Origin: Heliocidaris erythrogramma
Lineage: Eukaryota > Echinodermata > Echinoidea > Camarodonta > Echinometridae
NCBI GenBank assembly: GCA_025617745.1
Contig: CM046868.1
Location: forward strand, 17,860,615-17,924,614
Direction of reading: 5' to 3'
DNA length: 64,000 nucleotides
The notes under the pieces are model-generated. The model was not told the DNA's origin, did no database searches, and worked only from the letters and a program-made list of their open reading frames with translations. Below are positions 11,339 through 22,708 of the stretch, in pieces. The translations under genes were made by a program, and so were the position numbers. Position 1 is the first letter of the stretch, and the number at the start of each line of letters is the position of its first letter.

Positions 11339-11410
11339 GTCTTCGTGGTCTAGTGGTTAAGGCATTGGCGTTCTAAGCCAACGACCCGGGTTCGATTCCC
11401 GGCGGAGACA
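11339..11410 (+). tRNA. tRNA-Arg (anticodon TCT)
   Basis: The 72-nt cloverleaf has a complete 7-bp acceptor stem (GTCTTCG with CGGAGAC, one T-G pair). It has an A box in the D arm (TGGTCTAGTGG), an anticodon stem TTGGC/GCCAA with loop GTTCTAA, and a T arm with GGTTCGATTCC. The loop places TCT at positions 34-36, reading AGA. A T7 run directly follows and would stop RNA polymerase III. There is no intron and no encoded CCA, as in eukaryotes. It looks functional. Confidence 0.88.
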
Positions 11411-11561
11411 TTTTTTTCAGCCTTTGCAAAAATTTCAAAAAGGGAGGACAGCTCTGGGGAACTTTGATTTAAGTTACGCAACCATTATTCTCTCATTTCC
11501 TTTCGCATTGTATATATATTTCCACGAGAGTTGCCAAAGCTGTTGTATATGTTATTTCCTC

Positions 11562-11562
<1 letters not shown>

Positions 11563-11602
<40 letters not shown>
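11563..11602. repeat. (TA)n microsatellite
   Basis: A pure alternating TA run of about 40 bases. Frames across it are low-complexity artefacts. Confidence 0.9.
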
Positions 11603-11605
<3 letters not shown>

Positions 11606-12590
11606 TATATAAATTAGATAACAATATTGCGATGGGGTGGGAACAAAACGAGGAAAGCCCCTGACCCACATATACTGTGTTAATAAACACTGTATTTTAT
11701 TGAAATGCGAGAGATCGTAAGTATCAATTTAGAAAATTAGATTATTCAATGTTGAAACTACGTATTTTAGAGCACAAAAAATGTTTCCATTAGTAAACTG
11801 CAAAATGATTGATGTCATATAACACGTTTATGAGGAGGAGAATAATAACATTTTCCCTGCTTTTTAGGCACAGAGAAGAACCTGCCACACCATGCACTTC
11901 GGGGCCTTGTAATTGTAAAGTCAAATAATCAATGATGCCATTAATGTGAGAGGGAGTTTAGCGACCGAGCGAAAAAGGGAATATATATATATTTTTTTTT
12001 ACATTGTTTAACATTAAAATAATTTTGTTGCCTTGCGAGGGGCCCCTCTGAGGGGACAGAACAGATTATTGCAAACAGGAAAATTAAGATTATTGCGTGC
12101 TGAAACCTTGCATTTCGCATCACTAGAAAATTATTCGTTATACCCCTATCCGCCCCCTCCTTTAATAGTAGGACAAATCTGCCACCTCGTTTTGCTCCTA
12201 TCTGCACGTAAGGGAGCGGAGCGGACCATGTGATGGCGATACCTCGCCTTTTGGAGCACTAGAAAGCTGATCGCCTATCAATATATCAGGGACCGTAGTA
12301 ACAGCGTGCGATTTTTTAAAACTTGAAGTACAGAAGGTTTGCATGATTATTAGATCACTAACAAGGCAGCTTATTATACAACTCATCGTTGTCATGGTTG
12401 AAATGCGATTTTTTTTCTTGCGAGGGGAGCCGGGGTCCCTCTTTTTGAATGATTGGTGGGGAAATGCCCCCTGCCCCCCCCCCCCCTTCCGGTGCCTATG
12501 GTCGTGAATGTATTTAAAAAAATGTCAGTCACATGGTGACATGTCTGATAACAGGCAACGAGAATTTGTAAGTTTACGACTCTCTTACAA
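11603..12590. other. Non-coding stretch
   Basis: I see no gene. Short frames near 11941-12395 lack domains. A C-run lies near 12475-12486. Confidence 0.45.
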
Positions 12591-13135
12591 ACGGGGGCGC
12601 TGCTAGCACAAAAACCAGTACGTGGACCCCCTTGTTCAAACTCTCTCCTGCAGTAGTATACTTTTCTCTACAAATCTGGAAACTTTGGTGAAAATGACAA
12701 TGATTTCTAATGTACAGTAGAGTTATTTGCACCAATCCAATTCCTAGATAGGTTCCCAGCCAGCCTTGCGCAGTTTTTGACCTTTTCCGCCACCTAAGGG
12801 CGCTGCTAGCACAAAAACAAGTGCATGGACCCCCCCCCCTTTTTTTTTTAAAGGCTTTCTCCTTCTGCAGTATATAATTCTCTACAAATCTGGAAAAATT
12901 TACAAATCTGACATAGATTTTGAATGTACAGTAGAGTTTTTTCGAACCCATCCCATTCCTAGACAGGTTCTCAGCCAGTTCTTACGAGTTTGCGAGTTTT
13001 AGAATTTTCTGCCCACTGAGGGCGCTGCATAAAAACGAGTACATGGGCCCCCATTTTTAAAACTTTTTCTTCCTTTAGTATACATTTCTCTACAATTCTG
13101 GAAAGTTTAACGAATATGACATGGATTTGGACAAA
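12591..13135. repeat. Three tandem units of ~205-220 bp
   Basis: Units begin at 'gggcgctgc' near 12595, 12799 and 13021. Each contains 'tctacaa(a/t)tctgga', 'tacagtagagtt' (first two units) and 'ttcctaga.aggttc.cagcca'. The third unit is incomplete. The minus-strand frames at 12574-12951 and 12971-13159 are translations of this repeat. Confidence 0.8.
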
Positions 13136-14400
13136 ATAATGGGGATTTGTATATGACATTGGGAATTCTGAGGCCTATCAATGGCCAAAAACCTGCGATG
13201 ACGTCATTCTACCTGACACCCAATCATGACACAGTTCAGTGACCCATAGAAAAAAGTAAGAACATAGACCTATAATTGTCTATGGTATTTGGGCTTCTCA
13301 TGGACCAAAGTAACTGCATGCAAGGTTTGGTGAAAATGACATGGATTTGACTTTAACTGTGGAACGTCCTTAAACTACCAACGTTCAGACGATTGTCTTC
13401 TCATACTATCTAACTTACTCCACTGACCAAATTGCATTTGAAAAGTTGTATGCACCACCAGCAATTATTGAATTTGATCTTGAGCTCCGCTGACAACAGT
13501 AAATACATATGTCACACAATGTAAGAAAGCTAAGGTCATCATCCGTATACCTCGTTTGAAGCACTAGATTACATGATCCCATGTGTGCTAATATGTGACA
13601 GCTTTTCAGTGAAAGTGATTTCTACCTTATCATAGATAAGTTTCTAACGAAATGTAGTGCCATTACCAGAGCTCGAAATTAGCTTTTAACTTCACGTCAA
13701 TTTACCGTGGTTTAATGGAGAAATCTTTACTGGAGGGGTAATCACATTTTTATTTTAAAAGCCTACTTACTCTATTATGATATGAGTAGAGTGACATTTC
13801 CGTAGTTTCTTAGAAACTCTTATATACTCCGTGGATCTTACTGGTAAAAGAACCTCAAAATACATTACAATCGTAATGATGAATAAAAGAGGCATACCTA
13901 AAGGATGAAATTCTTTTTTATTACTTTCCACCGAAATTAGATCATGTACATCTCTACGCCATATTTGTTCTTTTATTAGGCCTGTGTTCTGTTGACCAAA
14001 ATGGATTGACAAAAAAATTAAATACATCAGCGCACGAACATTCCTAATCTGTTTCTTTTATTTTTAGTCTTGCTCATGTTATAACTTCTGTGATGTGTAT
14101 CCCTCTATTGAACGCTTCAATAAAAACGTTATGCAATTCATTGAAATTTCCTTACGAATATGGAACCTCTAAATGTAGCTATTTCTGAAAATAATGGGAT
14201 TATATTTTTTTTCGAAAGATAATCATTGTTTTGCCAGGAACAGATGCCTTTGGAATATCACAGATTTGAACATACGTGGTATTCATGTTGATACATTTAT
14301 CTTATCAACAAATTCGAAATTCGACAGTTTCTGCTATAATTAAACTCCCGCAACCTCTCAATCTTAATTTGAACTGGGGACTGTACTTGCATGTGTTTGT
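13136..14400. other. Non-coding stretch
   Basis: I see no gene or clear repeat. A frame at 13767-14027 has no recognisable domain. Confidence 0.45.
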
Positions 14401-16141
14401 CTTCAGGCGGAAACACTGATATCGCTGGAGACAGATATTTGATGACGTTGACCTGGTTTCTATCTCTCTCTCTGGTGGGGGGATGTCTTCTTTGTTATCC
14501 TTTCATAGGTATATCTTTCAAGACGTCACAATTCGCGAAGAATGTATGGTCTCTGTAAATGTCTGCGATTAATGATCTCTTGTTTGTTGTGGTATTTTGC
14601 GTATTGTTGTGTGACAAGAGCGATGACGCAATTCTACACAATTGCCTCAATATTGTCAATAATTGATGCTCCAATTTTATTTGGTGATGTCCTCAGTTGG
14701 GGATGTCTTGTTTCCTGATCCTCTGGTAGCATGAGTATAAACAGGGGATGGAATTTTCCCTGGTATGTATGTGACAGGATGCTACGATTCCAGACGATTT
14801 GTTATCTATGTATAATATATATTATTTGCTATCACATATTTGATGATTTTTTTCCATTGACATGATATGGTTGTCTAATTGGCTTCCATTACCAGGAGAA
14901 TGCCTGTCGAGGCGTTACAATATCAGGGTCCTGTTTCGTAAAACTTGTTTTCAGTAACAACTGCCCTACTGCTATTACAAATTTGCTCTCAGTAAATCAG
15001 ATTCAAGGATTTCAGTAGCTTATAACAATAATGGTCCCTGTAATTATCTGCGATTGATTCTCACATAGGAAGATGATCTCTGTTAAGGATTTCTTGTTTT
15101 TTGTGATATATTTTTAGTATATCATGTTTCAGGATGTTACCGTTCCAGACGATTGACTTTGTGAATACCCCGTCCCATATTTGCACTCTGTTGGAGATAT
15201 CTTCGTTGTGTTATCATGTTATCATTAGTATTTCTTTTTTGTTATGTTATCATGAGTATGCATTTCGATGCCCAATTCCAACAGATTGTGTTGTATTTGT
15301 AAATATCTACCATATGTTATCCCATCGTCTTTGATGACGCTCTCTGAGGAGATTTCTTGTTTGTTGTGTTATCATGAGTTTGAGTGTGGATACCACCATT
15401 CCAGAATGTTGTGTTGTCTTTGTAAATATTATCACATCATATTTGATGATGATCTCTGTTGAGTTGTCTTGTTTGCATCCAATCCGATGAGGATGACTGT
15501 CAAGATACTTTCAGAATATTGTTTGGTTCCTGTAATTATTTGTCATATTAGACGATTGTTTCTGTGAAGGGTGCCTTGTATGTTTTGATGTATTTTGATT
15601 ATCAGGATGTCACGATTCCAGACGATAGTCATTGTATCAATCATTCCTTATTTAATAGTGCTCTCTGTTGGAGATGCATTGATTATTTTGTTATCATGTT
15701 ATCATGAGCATGACTCTTATATGTTGTTTTTTTTAACGTTAGTACGTCTTTTTTTGTGTGTGTTGTCGTGAGTCTGTGTCTGGATGCCACAATTCCAGTA
15801 GATTGTGTTATCTTTGCAAACATGTAAGATAGGTCAGCCTAGTATATTTGATGAGCTCTCTGTTGGTGATGTCTGGTTAGATGTGTTACCACGAGTATGT
15901 GTCTGGGTGTCACAATGCTAGAAGATTGTGTATCTTTGAAACTGTCTACGGTTGGTGATCTTATCATTTCATCATGTTCTCTGTTCGGATATTTCTTGTT
16001 TGCTTGCAATATCATGGGTATATCTGTAAGTTTGTTCAAACTTTGTAAATTGTCCTTTCCCTGGAAATTGTCTGTAAATGATCATCGCAACAACTTTGGT
16101 GTCCTCTGTTTCTTGTATATGTAACATGAGTATATTTGTCC
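14401..16141. repeat. Degenerate minisatellite, 'tgttatcatgagt..gattccagacgatt' units
   Basis: The text cycles through 'ctctgttggagatgtcttg', 'ttgttgtgttatcatgagta', 'tgtctggatgccac(a)attccag' and 'gattgtgttgtctttgtaaa'. The 'ttccag.(a)gatt' mark recurs near 14787, 15143, 15288, 15400, 15613, 15792 and 15912, at roughly 110-210 bp (up to ~350 bp between the first two). Units are strongly diverged, so the array is old. Its second part is included in the 2.5-kb tandem duplication. A truncated copy of the 285-424 MITE is embedded at 14930-15025. Confidence 0.75.
14930..15025. mobile_element. Truncated copy of the CCGTTTCATAAAAC MITE
   Basis: The string 'ctgtttcgtaaaacttg..ttcagtaacaactgcc' and then 'aaatttgctctcag' match the first two thirds of the element at 285-424. 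The right inverted end is absent. Confidence 0.7.
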
Positions 16142-16337
16142 AGCTACCACAGTACCAGTGAACGTTTCTCGCCATCTTTGGCTTGGTGGTCCACGAACAT
16201 TTATGATATTACTATTTATTAATAGTCTGTTAATGGTATTATGATACAGTAGCATAAAAATCAAAGAAGTCTTGATTTATCTATCATACCCCCCAAAACA
16301 CACACACACACACTCATACCACACGTCCACCACACCT
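16142..16337. repeat. Inverted-repeat arm, extra copy in duplication unit 1
   Basis: This is the same arm as 18680-18871, with a few substitutions (for example 'ggtattatgatac' for 'ggtaaatgatac') and a slightly longer AC microsatellite. The distant right arm at 24283-24475 agrees with the second copy at these sites, not with this one. Confidence 0.85.
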
Positions 16338-16370
16338 TTATGGGAGAATTGTGTACTTACTTACTTAATT

Positions 16371-17758
16371 CGAGTCGTGTCCTCGATTCACGAAGGCCAT
16401 CCAAACACCTCTGTCCCTCATTGCTGATCTTAGTTCTTCAGGCTCAAGACCGGTATCCCTCTTCAGAGTATCAAGGTATGATACAGTTGGTCTTCCTGGC
16501 TTCCCTTTTCCACGGTTGTCCAGTGTAACAGCTGCGAAACACACTCTTGGCTTCTTGAGCAGTGGCCAGCATACCTGAGTCTCCTCGTCCTGATCTTTTG
16601 GCTTATTTTAGGAAGATTCGCATACAGCTCTGCATTGGTCAAGCGTTGCCTCCAAGTGACATTTTCCACGACTCTCAGCATGCGAGTGTAGCAACCATCA
16701 AGTTCCTTGACAAGCTTAGGTGTAATTGTCCATGCCTCAGAACCATATAGCAATACTGACTCAACAGTTGCAGTGAATAGTCAAAGCTTGAATTTTCTTG
16801 GCAAAGATGACTTCCAAATCTTGTTGAGTTTGGTACAAGCTCTCCAAGCTGCTGCCTTCCTCTGTTTGACATCCTTTTCTGTACTTTCCATCCATGATCC
16901 TAGATACCTAAAGTCTGTAACCTCTTCCAGATCGGCTCCATCGTTTGTGTGTAGACTGACTGCACCTGGTTGATTGCTTGACATGAATTTAGTTTTCTTG
17001 GCATTTATCTTCAATCCAACCTTCGCCGCAGACATTTCCACCCTGGTCAGGAGTTCTTGCGCCTGTTGCATCTCTTCCGATATTAATGCGATATCATCCG
17101 CAAAGTCGAGGTCTGTTATAACTACTGGTCCGATTCTTCTAGATCTTCGTCTGAATAAGTGAAAGCCAAGCTCCTCCTCCTTTCCCTTGATTGCTGATCT
17201 TAATGCGTAGTCCAGTACTATAACAAACAGGTATGGTGCAAGGGTGTCGCCCTGGAGAACTCCTGCTGATATTTCAAAGAGGTCTGTTTGGCCATCAGGG
17301 GATAAGATTTTTGCCATTGTGTCCTGGTACATGTCGCCAATAGCATCAACAATCTGGTCCGGTATCCCATAAGCTTTCAAGATTTGTAGCATTTTTCCTC
17401 GATGGACACTATCGAATGCCTTGCGAAAATCAATGTACGTGATGATTGCTGGTAGGTTGTTTGATTTCACTCCTTCCATGAGTCGTCTTAATGCCAGTAT
17501 GTGACCAACAGTTGATCGCCCAACTCTAAAGCCATTCTGATTCGTTCTCAACTGCTCATCAACTTTAGGTCTGATCCTATTCAATATCATCCTGTTGTAA
17601 GTCTTGGCAACCAGTCAGCTGAGGCAAATACCTCGATAGTTTCCTGCTTGACTGAGTTCTCCTGACTTTGGGATTGGCACGATGTTCAGAACTGACCACT
17701 AGCTTGGTTTCCCACGATTTACTAAAGCGTCATTGCAGAAATTAAGTACTATGTCGTC
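16371..17758 (-). pseudogene. RTE-like LINE reverse transcriptase, duplicated 3' half
   Basis: This is the copy of 18905-20292 in the first duplication unit. The frame 17590-16781 carries the RT with DFRKAFDSV, GVLQGDTLAPYLF and FADDIALI. 16753-16463 carries the C-terminal domain beginning LYGSEAWTITPKLV. It shares the TGA at about 16781 and the TAG near 17695 with the other copy. It has its own extra nonsense change: TCA to TGA (minus strand) at 17615-17617, where the second copy reads serine. It has no 5' half because the duplication junction cuts it. Confidence 0.9.
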
Positions 17759-20292
17759 ATCATTAGTATTTCTTTTTTGTTATGTTATCATGAGTATGCA
17801 TTTCGATGCCCAATTCCAACAGATTGTGTTGTATTTGTAAATATCTACCATATGTTATCCCATCGTCTTTGATGACGCTCTCTGAGGAGATTTCTTGTTT
17901 GTTGTGTTATCATGAGTTTGAGTGTGGATACCACCATTCCAGAATGTTGTGTTGTCTTTGTAAATATTATCACATCATATTTGATGATGATCTCTGTTGA
18001 GTTGTCTTGTTTGCATCCAATCCGATGAGGATGACTGTCAAGATACTTTCAGAATATTGTTTGGTTCCTGTAATTATTTGTCATATTAGACGATTGTTTC
18101 TGTGAAGGGTGCCTTGTATGTTTTGATGTATTTTGATTATCAGGATGTCACGATTCCAGACGATAGTCATTGTATCAATCATTCCTTATTTAATAGTGCT
18201 CTCTGTTGGAGATGCATTGATTATTTTGTTATCATGTTATCATGAGCATGACTCTTATATGTTGTTTTTTTTAACGTTAGTACGTCTTTTTTTGTGTGTG
18301 TTGTCGTGAGTCTGTGTCTGGATGCCACAATTCCAGTAGATTGTGTTATCTTTGCAAACATGTAAGATAGGTCAGCCTAGTATATTTGATGAGCTCTCTG
18401 TTGGTGATGTCTGGTTAGATGTGTTACCACGAGTATGTGTCTGGGTGTCACAATGCTAGAAGATTGTGTATCTTTGAAACTGTCTACGGTTGGTGATCTT
18501 ATCATTTCATCATGTTCTCTGTTCGGATATTTCTTGTTTGCTTGCAATATCATGGGTATATCTGTAAGTTTGTTCAAACTTTGTAAATTGTCCTTTCCCT
18601 GGAAATTGTCTGTAAATGATCATCGCAACAACTTTGGTGTCCTCTGTTTCTTGTATATGTAACATGAGTATATTTGTCCAGCTACCACAGTACCAGTGAA
18701 CGTTTCTCGCCATCTTTGGCTTGGTGGTCCACGAACATTTATGATATTCCTATTTATTAATAGTCTGTTAATGGTAAATGATACAGTAGCATAAAGATCA
18801 AAGAAGTCTTGATTTATCTATCATACCCCCAAAACACACACACACACTCATACCACACGTCCACCACACCTTGATGGGAGAATTGTGTACTTACTTACTT
18901 AATTCGAGTCGTGTCCTCGATTCACGAAGGCCATCCAAACACCTCTGTCCCTCATTGCTGATCTTAGTTCTTCAGGCTCAAGACCGGTATCCCTCTTCAG
19001 AGTATCAAGGTATGATACAGTTGGTCTTCCTGGCTTCCCTTTTCCACGGTTGTCCAGTGTAACAGCTGCGAAACACACTCTTGGCTTCTTGAGCAGTGGC
19101 CAGCATACCTGAGTCTCCTCGTCCTGATCTTTTGGCTTATTTTAGGAAGATTCGCATACAGCTCTGCATTGGTCAAGCGTTGCCTCCAAGTGACATTTTC
19201 CACGACTCTCAGCATGCGAGTGTAGCAACCATCAAGTTCCTTGACAAGCTTAGGTGTAATTGTCCATGCCTCAGAACCATATAGCAATACTGACTCAACA
19301 GTTGCAGTGAATAGTCAAAGCTTGAATTTTCTTGGCAAAGATGACTTCCAAATCTTGTTGAGTTTGGTACAAGCTCTCCAAGCTGCTGCCTTCCTCTGTT
19401 TGACATCCTTTTCTGTACTTTCCATCCATGATCCTAGATACCTAAAGTCTGTAACCTTTTCCAGATCGGCTCCATCGTTTGTGTGTAGACTGACTGCACC
19501 TGGTTGATTGCTTGACATGAATTTAGTTTTCTTGGCATTTATCTTCAATCCAACCTTCGCCGCAGACATTTCCACCCTGGTCAGGAGTTCTTGCGCCTGT
19601 TGCATCTCTTCCGATATTAATGCGATATCATCCGCAAAGTCGAGGTCTGTTATAACTACTGGTCCGATTCTTCTAGATCTTCGTCTGAATAAGTGAAAGC
19701 CAAGCTCCTCCTCCTTTCCCTTGATTGCTGATCTTAATGCGTAGTCCAGTACTATAACAAACAGGTATGGTGCAAGGGTGTCGCCCTGGAGAACTCCTGC
19801 TGATATTTCAAAGAGGTCTGTTTGGCCATCAGGGGATAAGATTTTTGCCATTGTGTCCTGGTACATGTCGCCAATAGCATCAACAATCTGGTCCGGTATC
19901 CCATAAGCTTTCAAGATTTGTAGCATTTTTCCTCGATGGACACTATCGAATGCCTTGCGAAAATCAATGTACGTGATGATTGCTGGTAGGTTGTTTGATT
20001 TCACTCCTTCCATGAGTCGTCTTAATGCCAGTATGTGACCAACAGTTGATCGCCCAACTCTAAAGCCATTCTGATTCGTTCTCAACTGCTCATCAACTTT
20101 AGGTCTGATCCTATTCAATATCATCCTGTTGTAAGTCTTGGCAACCAGTGAGCTGAGGCAAATACCTCGATAGTTTCCTGCTTGACTGAGGTCTCCTGAC
20201 TTTGGGATTGGCACGATGTTCAGAACTGACCGCTAGCTTGGTTTCCCACGATTTACTAAAGCGTCATTGCAGAAATTAAGTACTATGTCGTC
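17759..20292. repeat. Second unit of the 2.5-kb direct tandem duplication
   Basis: It is about 2534 bp and differs from the first unit by a handful of substitutions and short indels. Beyond 20292 the sequence continues into the LINE's 5' part, so this is the parental copy with respect to the LINE. Confidence 0.95.
18680..18871. repeat. Left arm of ~190-bp inverted repeat around a LINE
   Basis: From AGCTACCACAGTACC to CCACCACACCT this is the reverse complement of 24283-24475. The arms include an (AC)n microsatellite. AGCT at the outer edge is palindromic, so I cannot say whether it is part of the arm or a 4-bp target duplication. Confidence 0.9.
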
Positions 20293-20742
20293 CAAACCAC
20301 ACCTCTTCATGACTTCTGGTGGAATGCCGTCCTCTCCACAGCTTTTTCCCTCTACCAGCGATCTCTTGGCCTGTATGTATTCACTAGGGTCGAAAGGCCC
20401 TGTTTTAATGTCTAGATCAGTGATGATTGGTTCTATCTCCTCCTCTCCGTCTCCTATTTCTGGTGGGTGCCCTAGAAGATTCCTAAAGTGATTGTACCAG
20501 TTTTGGACCCTTTCATCCTGTGAGTTTCCCTGAAGCAGACCTTTTGGTGAAGCCTTCCTGCCTGTGATATCGTTTATTAACTTCCAGCTAAGTCCATGCT
20601 GACCGTTAATGTGTGCCCTCTCAACCTCTTGTATGCTTTCTGCCAGGTCCTCCTCCATTACCCGATCATAGGTTTCTGATAAGGTCCTCTTTGCAATTTC
20701 ATATTCCTGGCCATCGTTGTGATTTGCCGATGTCTGGTACTT
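18905..20742 (-). pseudogene. Reverse transcriptase and C-terminal domain of the LINE
   Basis: Three in-frame pieces are separated by stops: 20658-20233 (linker into RT, CGEDGIPPEV), 20214-19315 (RT core), and 19287-18997 (C-terminal domain). In the core, VPIPKSGD precedes residue 10, NGFRVGRST is near 49-57, DFRKAFDSV near 84-92, GVLQGDTLAPYLF near 140-152 and FADDIALI near 193-200. Both catalytic aspartates are intact. The final ~35 codons continue in another frame to about 18905. The stops at 20233 and 19315 are shared with the duplicated copy, so inactivation came first. Confidence 0.9.
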
Positions 20743-21899
20743 CTAATACGCGTTCCTGATTTCATCTCTAGCATTGATGATTCTAGGGTCGTTAGAATAG
20801 CGATCCTTGCGGACCCTCTTCTTTACTGGTATGACCTTGTCTCTTGCTTCCCGATTGGCCTCTATGAATCTCTGATATTTGTCAGTGGCTGATTCTTCTT
20901 CAATCTCGAGAGCTTCGAATCTGTTCCTGACTTCTACTGTATACTGATCTTGAAGGTTAACGTCAGTACTTAGTGATTTCCAGTCAAACTGCTTTCTCTT
21001 AGGAGATATCTTGGCTTTCCTCAGAGAGAGTCTGATTCGAGCAGATACTATTCTGTGATCGGAGCCAACACTTGCAAATGTATTGAATGCTTCTACATCT
21101 TTAACACTATTTCGCCATTTCTTCCTCATGAGTATATAGTCCAATTGATACTTGCCTCCACCTGGACTTGTGTATGTCCATAACTTTCCTCTTCTCTTCT
21201 GATACTGGGTATTAGTTATGATGAAGTTTTTCTCCATGGCTAGCTCAAGGAGATACTTCCCATTCCTATTTGTTTCTTCAATTCTAGCATTAAAGTCTCC
21301 GGCTATTATGAGAACATTATGCACAGGTACAGAATCGATTTCCCTCCTCAGGTTGTAATAATGCTCATCCACTCTATCCTCCTCGGCTGCATTTGTTGGG
21401 CAGTAGTTGACAATTACCGTTACAGCTGGGTTACCCTGGAAGTTGGCTATGAGGATCTATCCGTATGTGCGAGGACGTTGGATAATGATCTCCCTGCTTT
21501 AGAATTTAGAACGATACCCACTCCACCAGTCGCTGCACCGGCTGCGTTCCTTGTGGCCGATGTTGTAATGAGAGTACAACTGAGTATCTTCTCATACCTT
21601 ACTGGTTCACTATGCACAATCCGGTGCTCCTGCAGTCCTAATATATCAATGTCTTGTTCAATGAAATTATGTACAAGCTCCTCCCTCTTCCACTTCTCCT
21701 TTGCAGTTCTTACATTCAATGTTGATACGATGGAGTTACATTTACAGTTGACAATACTTCTTCGGCAGTCACCACCATCAATCGTGCCCCTTCCAGGTGG
21801 ATTTAAGGGCAGGACGTCATTTGATTGCTGCCAATCAGTGCCCGCATTAGAGGATGAGATAGTAGGGACTCTAACCCTAGTGTAGTTTGGTTGTGCCAT
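20743..21899 (-). pseudogene. APE-type endonuclease of the LINE
   Basis: The first piece (21899 to 21447) carries the N-terminal part of the exonuclease-endonuclease-phosphatase fold: LNVRT, then DILGLQEHRI (catalytic Glu region), then GGVGIVLN. The second piece (21372 to 20743) carries GDFNAR, YTSPGG..QLDYI and GSDHRIVSARI, which are the catalytic Asp/Asn and Asp-His motifs. The pieces are out of frame with each other, so a frameshift lies between 21372 and 21447. The second piece ends in a TAG after which the same frame continues to the RT. In the LINE, this domain nicks target DNA to prime reverse transcription. All key motifs are readable. Confidence 0.88.
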
Positions 21900-21989
21900 C
21901 TTGAATTTTCATATTGCCAATAATAACTGTGGGCGCAAGTCCTACAGCATGGTTTTTCACAGGTTTTCCTTCCCGAAACAGGGGATAGT
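21900..21989 (-). other. LINE 5' flank before the inserted DNA element
   Basis: This is probably the untranslated leader of the LINE. It stops at GGGGATAGT, which is repeated on the far side of the insertion at 24027-24036. Confidence 0.5.
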
Positions 21990-22179
21990 CCCCGGTGGAG
22001 CCACTCAATGTGACTTGGGGACCGCATGACCGTTACCAAAATCGCGGATATAGGGGTAAATTTCAAGGAACGTCCGCGGACAGAATATTCCTCGAAATAT
22101 AGAAAATAGGGGTGCGCAGGTGTCCTCGAAATTGATAAAATAGGGGTCAGGAAAGGGAAGAAAATCCAAGGCATGAAGA

Positions 22180-22450
22180 AAAATCCCGCAGCCGAGTCGC
22201 TAGCTGCGGGCCTGCCGGGGAGGGCGCGTTCATCGTTGAGAAAAAAATCACCGTATTGCCGTCACTCAGCAAGATGGCGGACGTGAAGGTAAGTTTTTCC
22301 CACTGTGTTGTTGGGCTCGATCGCTCGATGCACGCTGATTAGCCATAGCATAGGCAACAGTACATGACGCCACTGGCAGCTCGCCAGCGCCATCTTGTGT
22401 CCCTCAAAACAATTCCAATTCCGGAACGTCGGCCCTGACCCGGCCCTGAC
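22180..22450. promoter_or_regulatory. Captured promoter-like segment with first-exon look-alikes
   Basis: This GC-rich segment holds CAAGATGGCGGACG at 22270-22283, which matches a YY1-type core-promoter site at a start codon. From 22274 it reads ATG and four more codons (MADVK), followed at once by GTAAGT, a consensus splice donor. Facing it on the minus strand is ACAAGATGGCGCTGG (22400-22386), also an ATG in the same context and with a longer open frame. Two such sites facing each other look like a bidirectional housekeeping promoter carried in a transposon. This is inference from motifs. Confidence 0.45.
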
Positions 22451-22708
22451 CAAGTTTGAAGGACTATTTTCATATGCCCTTCAAAGATGAAGTGGGAAGA
22501 TGCACGAATCGTGTAAAAGGACTTATGTTATGTTTCACAGTGATCACACTTCACAGGTATGAATAGTTCAACTAGTATTAACAGTAACACTAACACTACA
22601 GTAACACTCTACAGTCCCATTCATACGCTTTCATGTTAGTTTATGGGTGTATGGGTATGAGGCACTGGCACTCACAGGCCATTGCTGCTTATTAATATAG
22701 TACACTCA

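Larger units (their letters stand above)
15221..17758. repeat. First unit of a 2.5-kb direct tandem duplication
   Basis: This 2538-bp unit is repeated almost base for base at 17759-20292. It contains part of the degenerate minisatellite, one inverted-repeat arm (16142-16337) and the 3' half of the RTE-like LINE, cut at 17758. The junction joins '..atgtcgtc' directly to 'atcattagta', with little or no shared sequence. Confidence 0.95.
18887..21899 (-). mobile_element. RTE-like non-LTR retrotransposon (LINE), decayed
   Basis: On the minus strand this has an APE-type endonuclease, a reverse transcriptase and a C-terminal domain, ending in a short AAGT tail ('aattaagtaagtaagt' at 18888-18904). 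The endonuclease at the N-terminus and the C-terminal LYGSEAW..RMLRVVENVTWR block resemble RTE/RTEX-type elements, so the clade call is tentative. It is inactive, with TAG near 20740, TAG near 20233 and TGA near 19315, a frameshift near 21400, and another near 19020. Sequence upstream to about 24280 may be its 5' region, split by a DNA element at 21990-24027. Confidence 0.85.
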
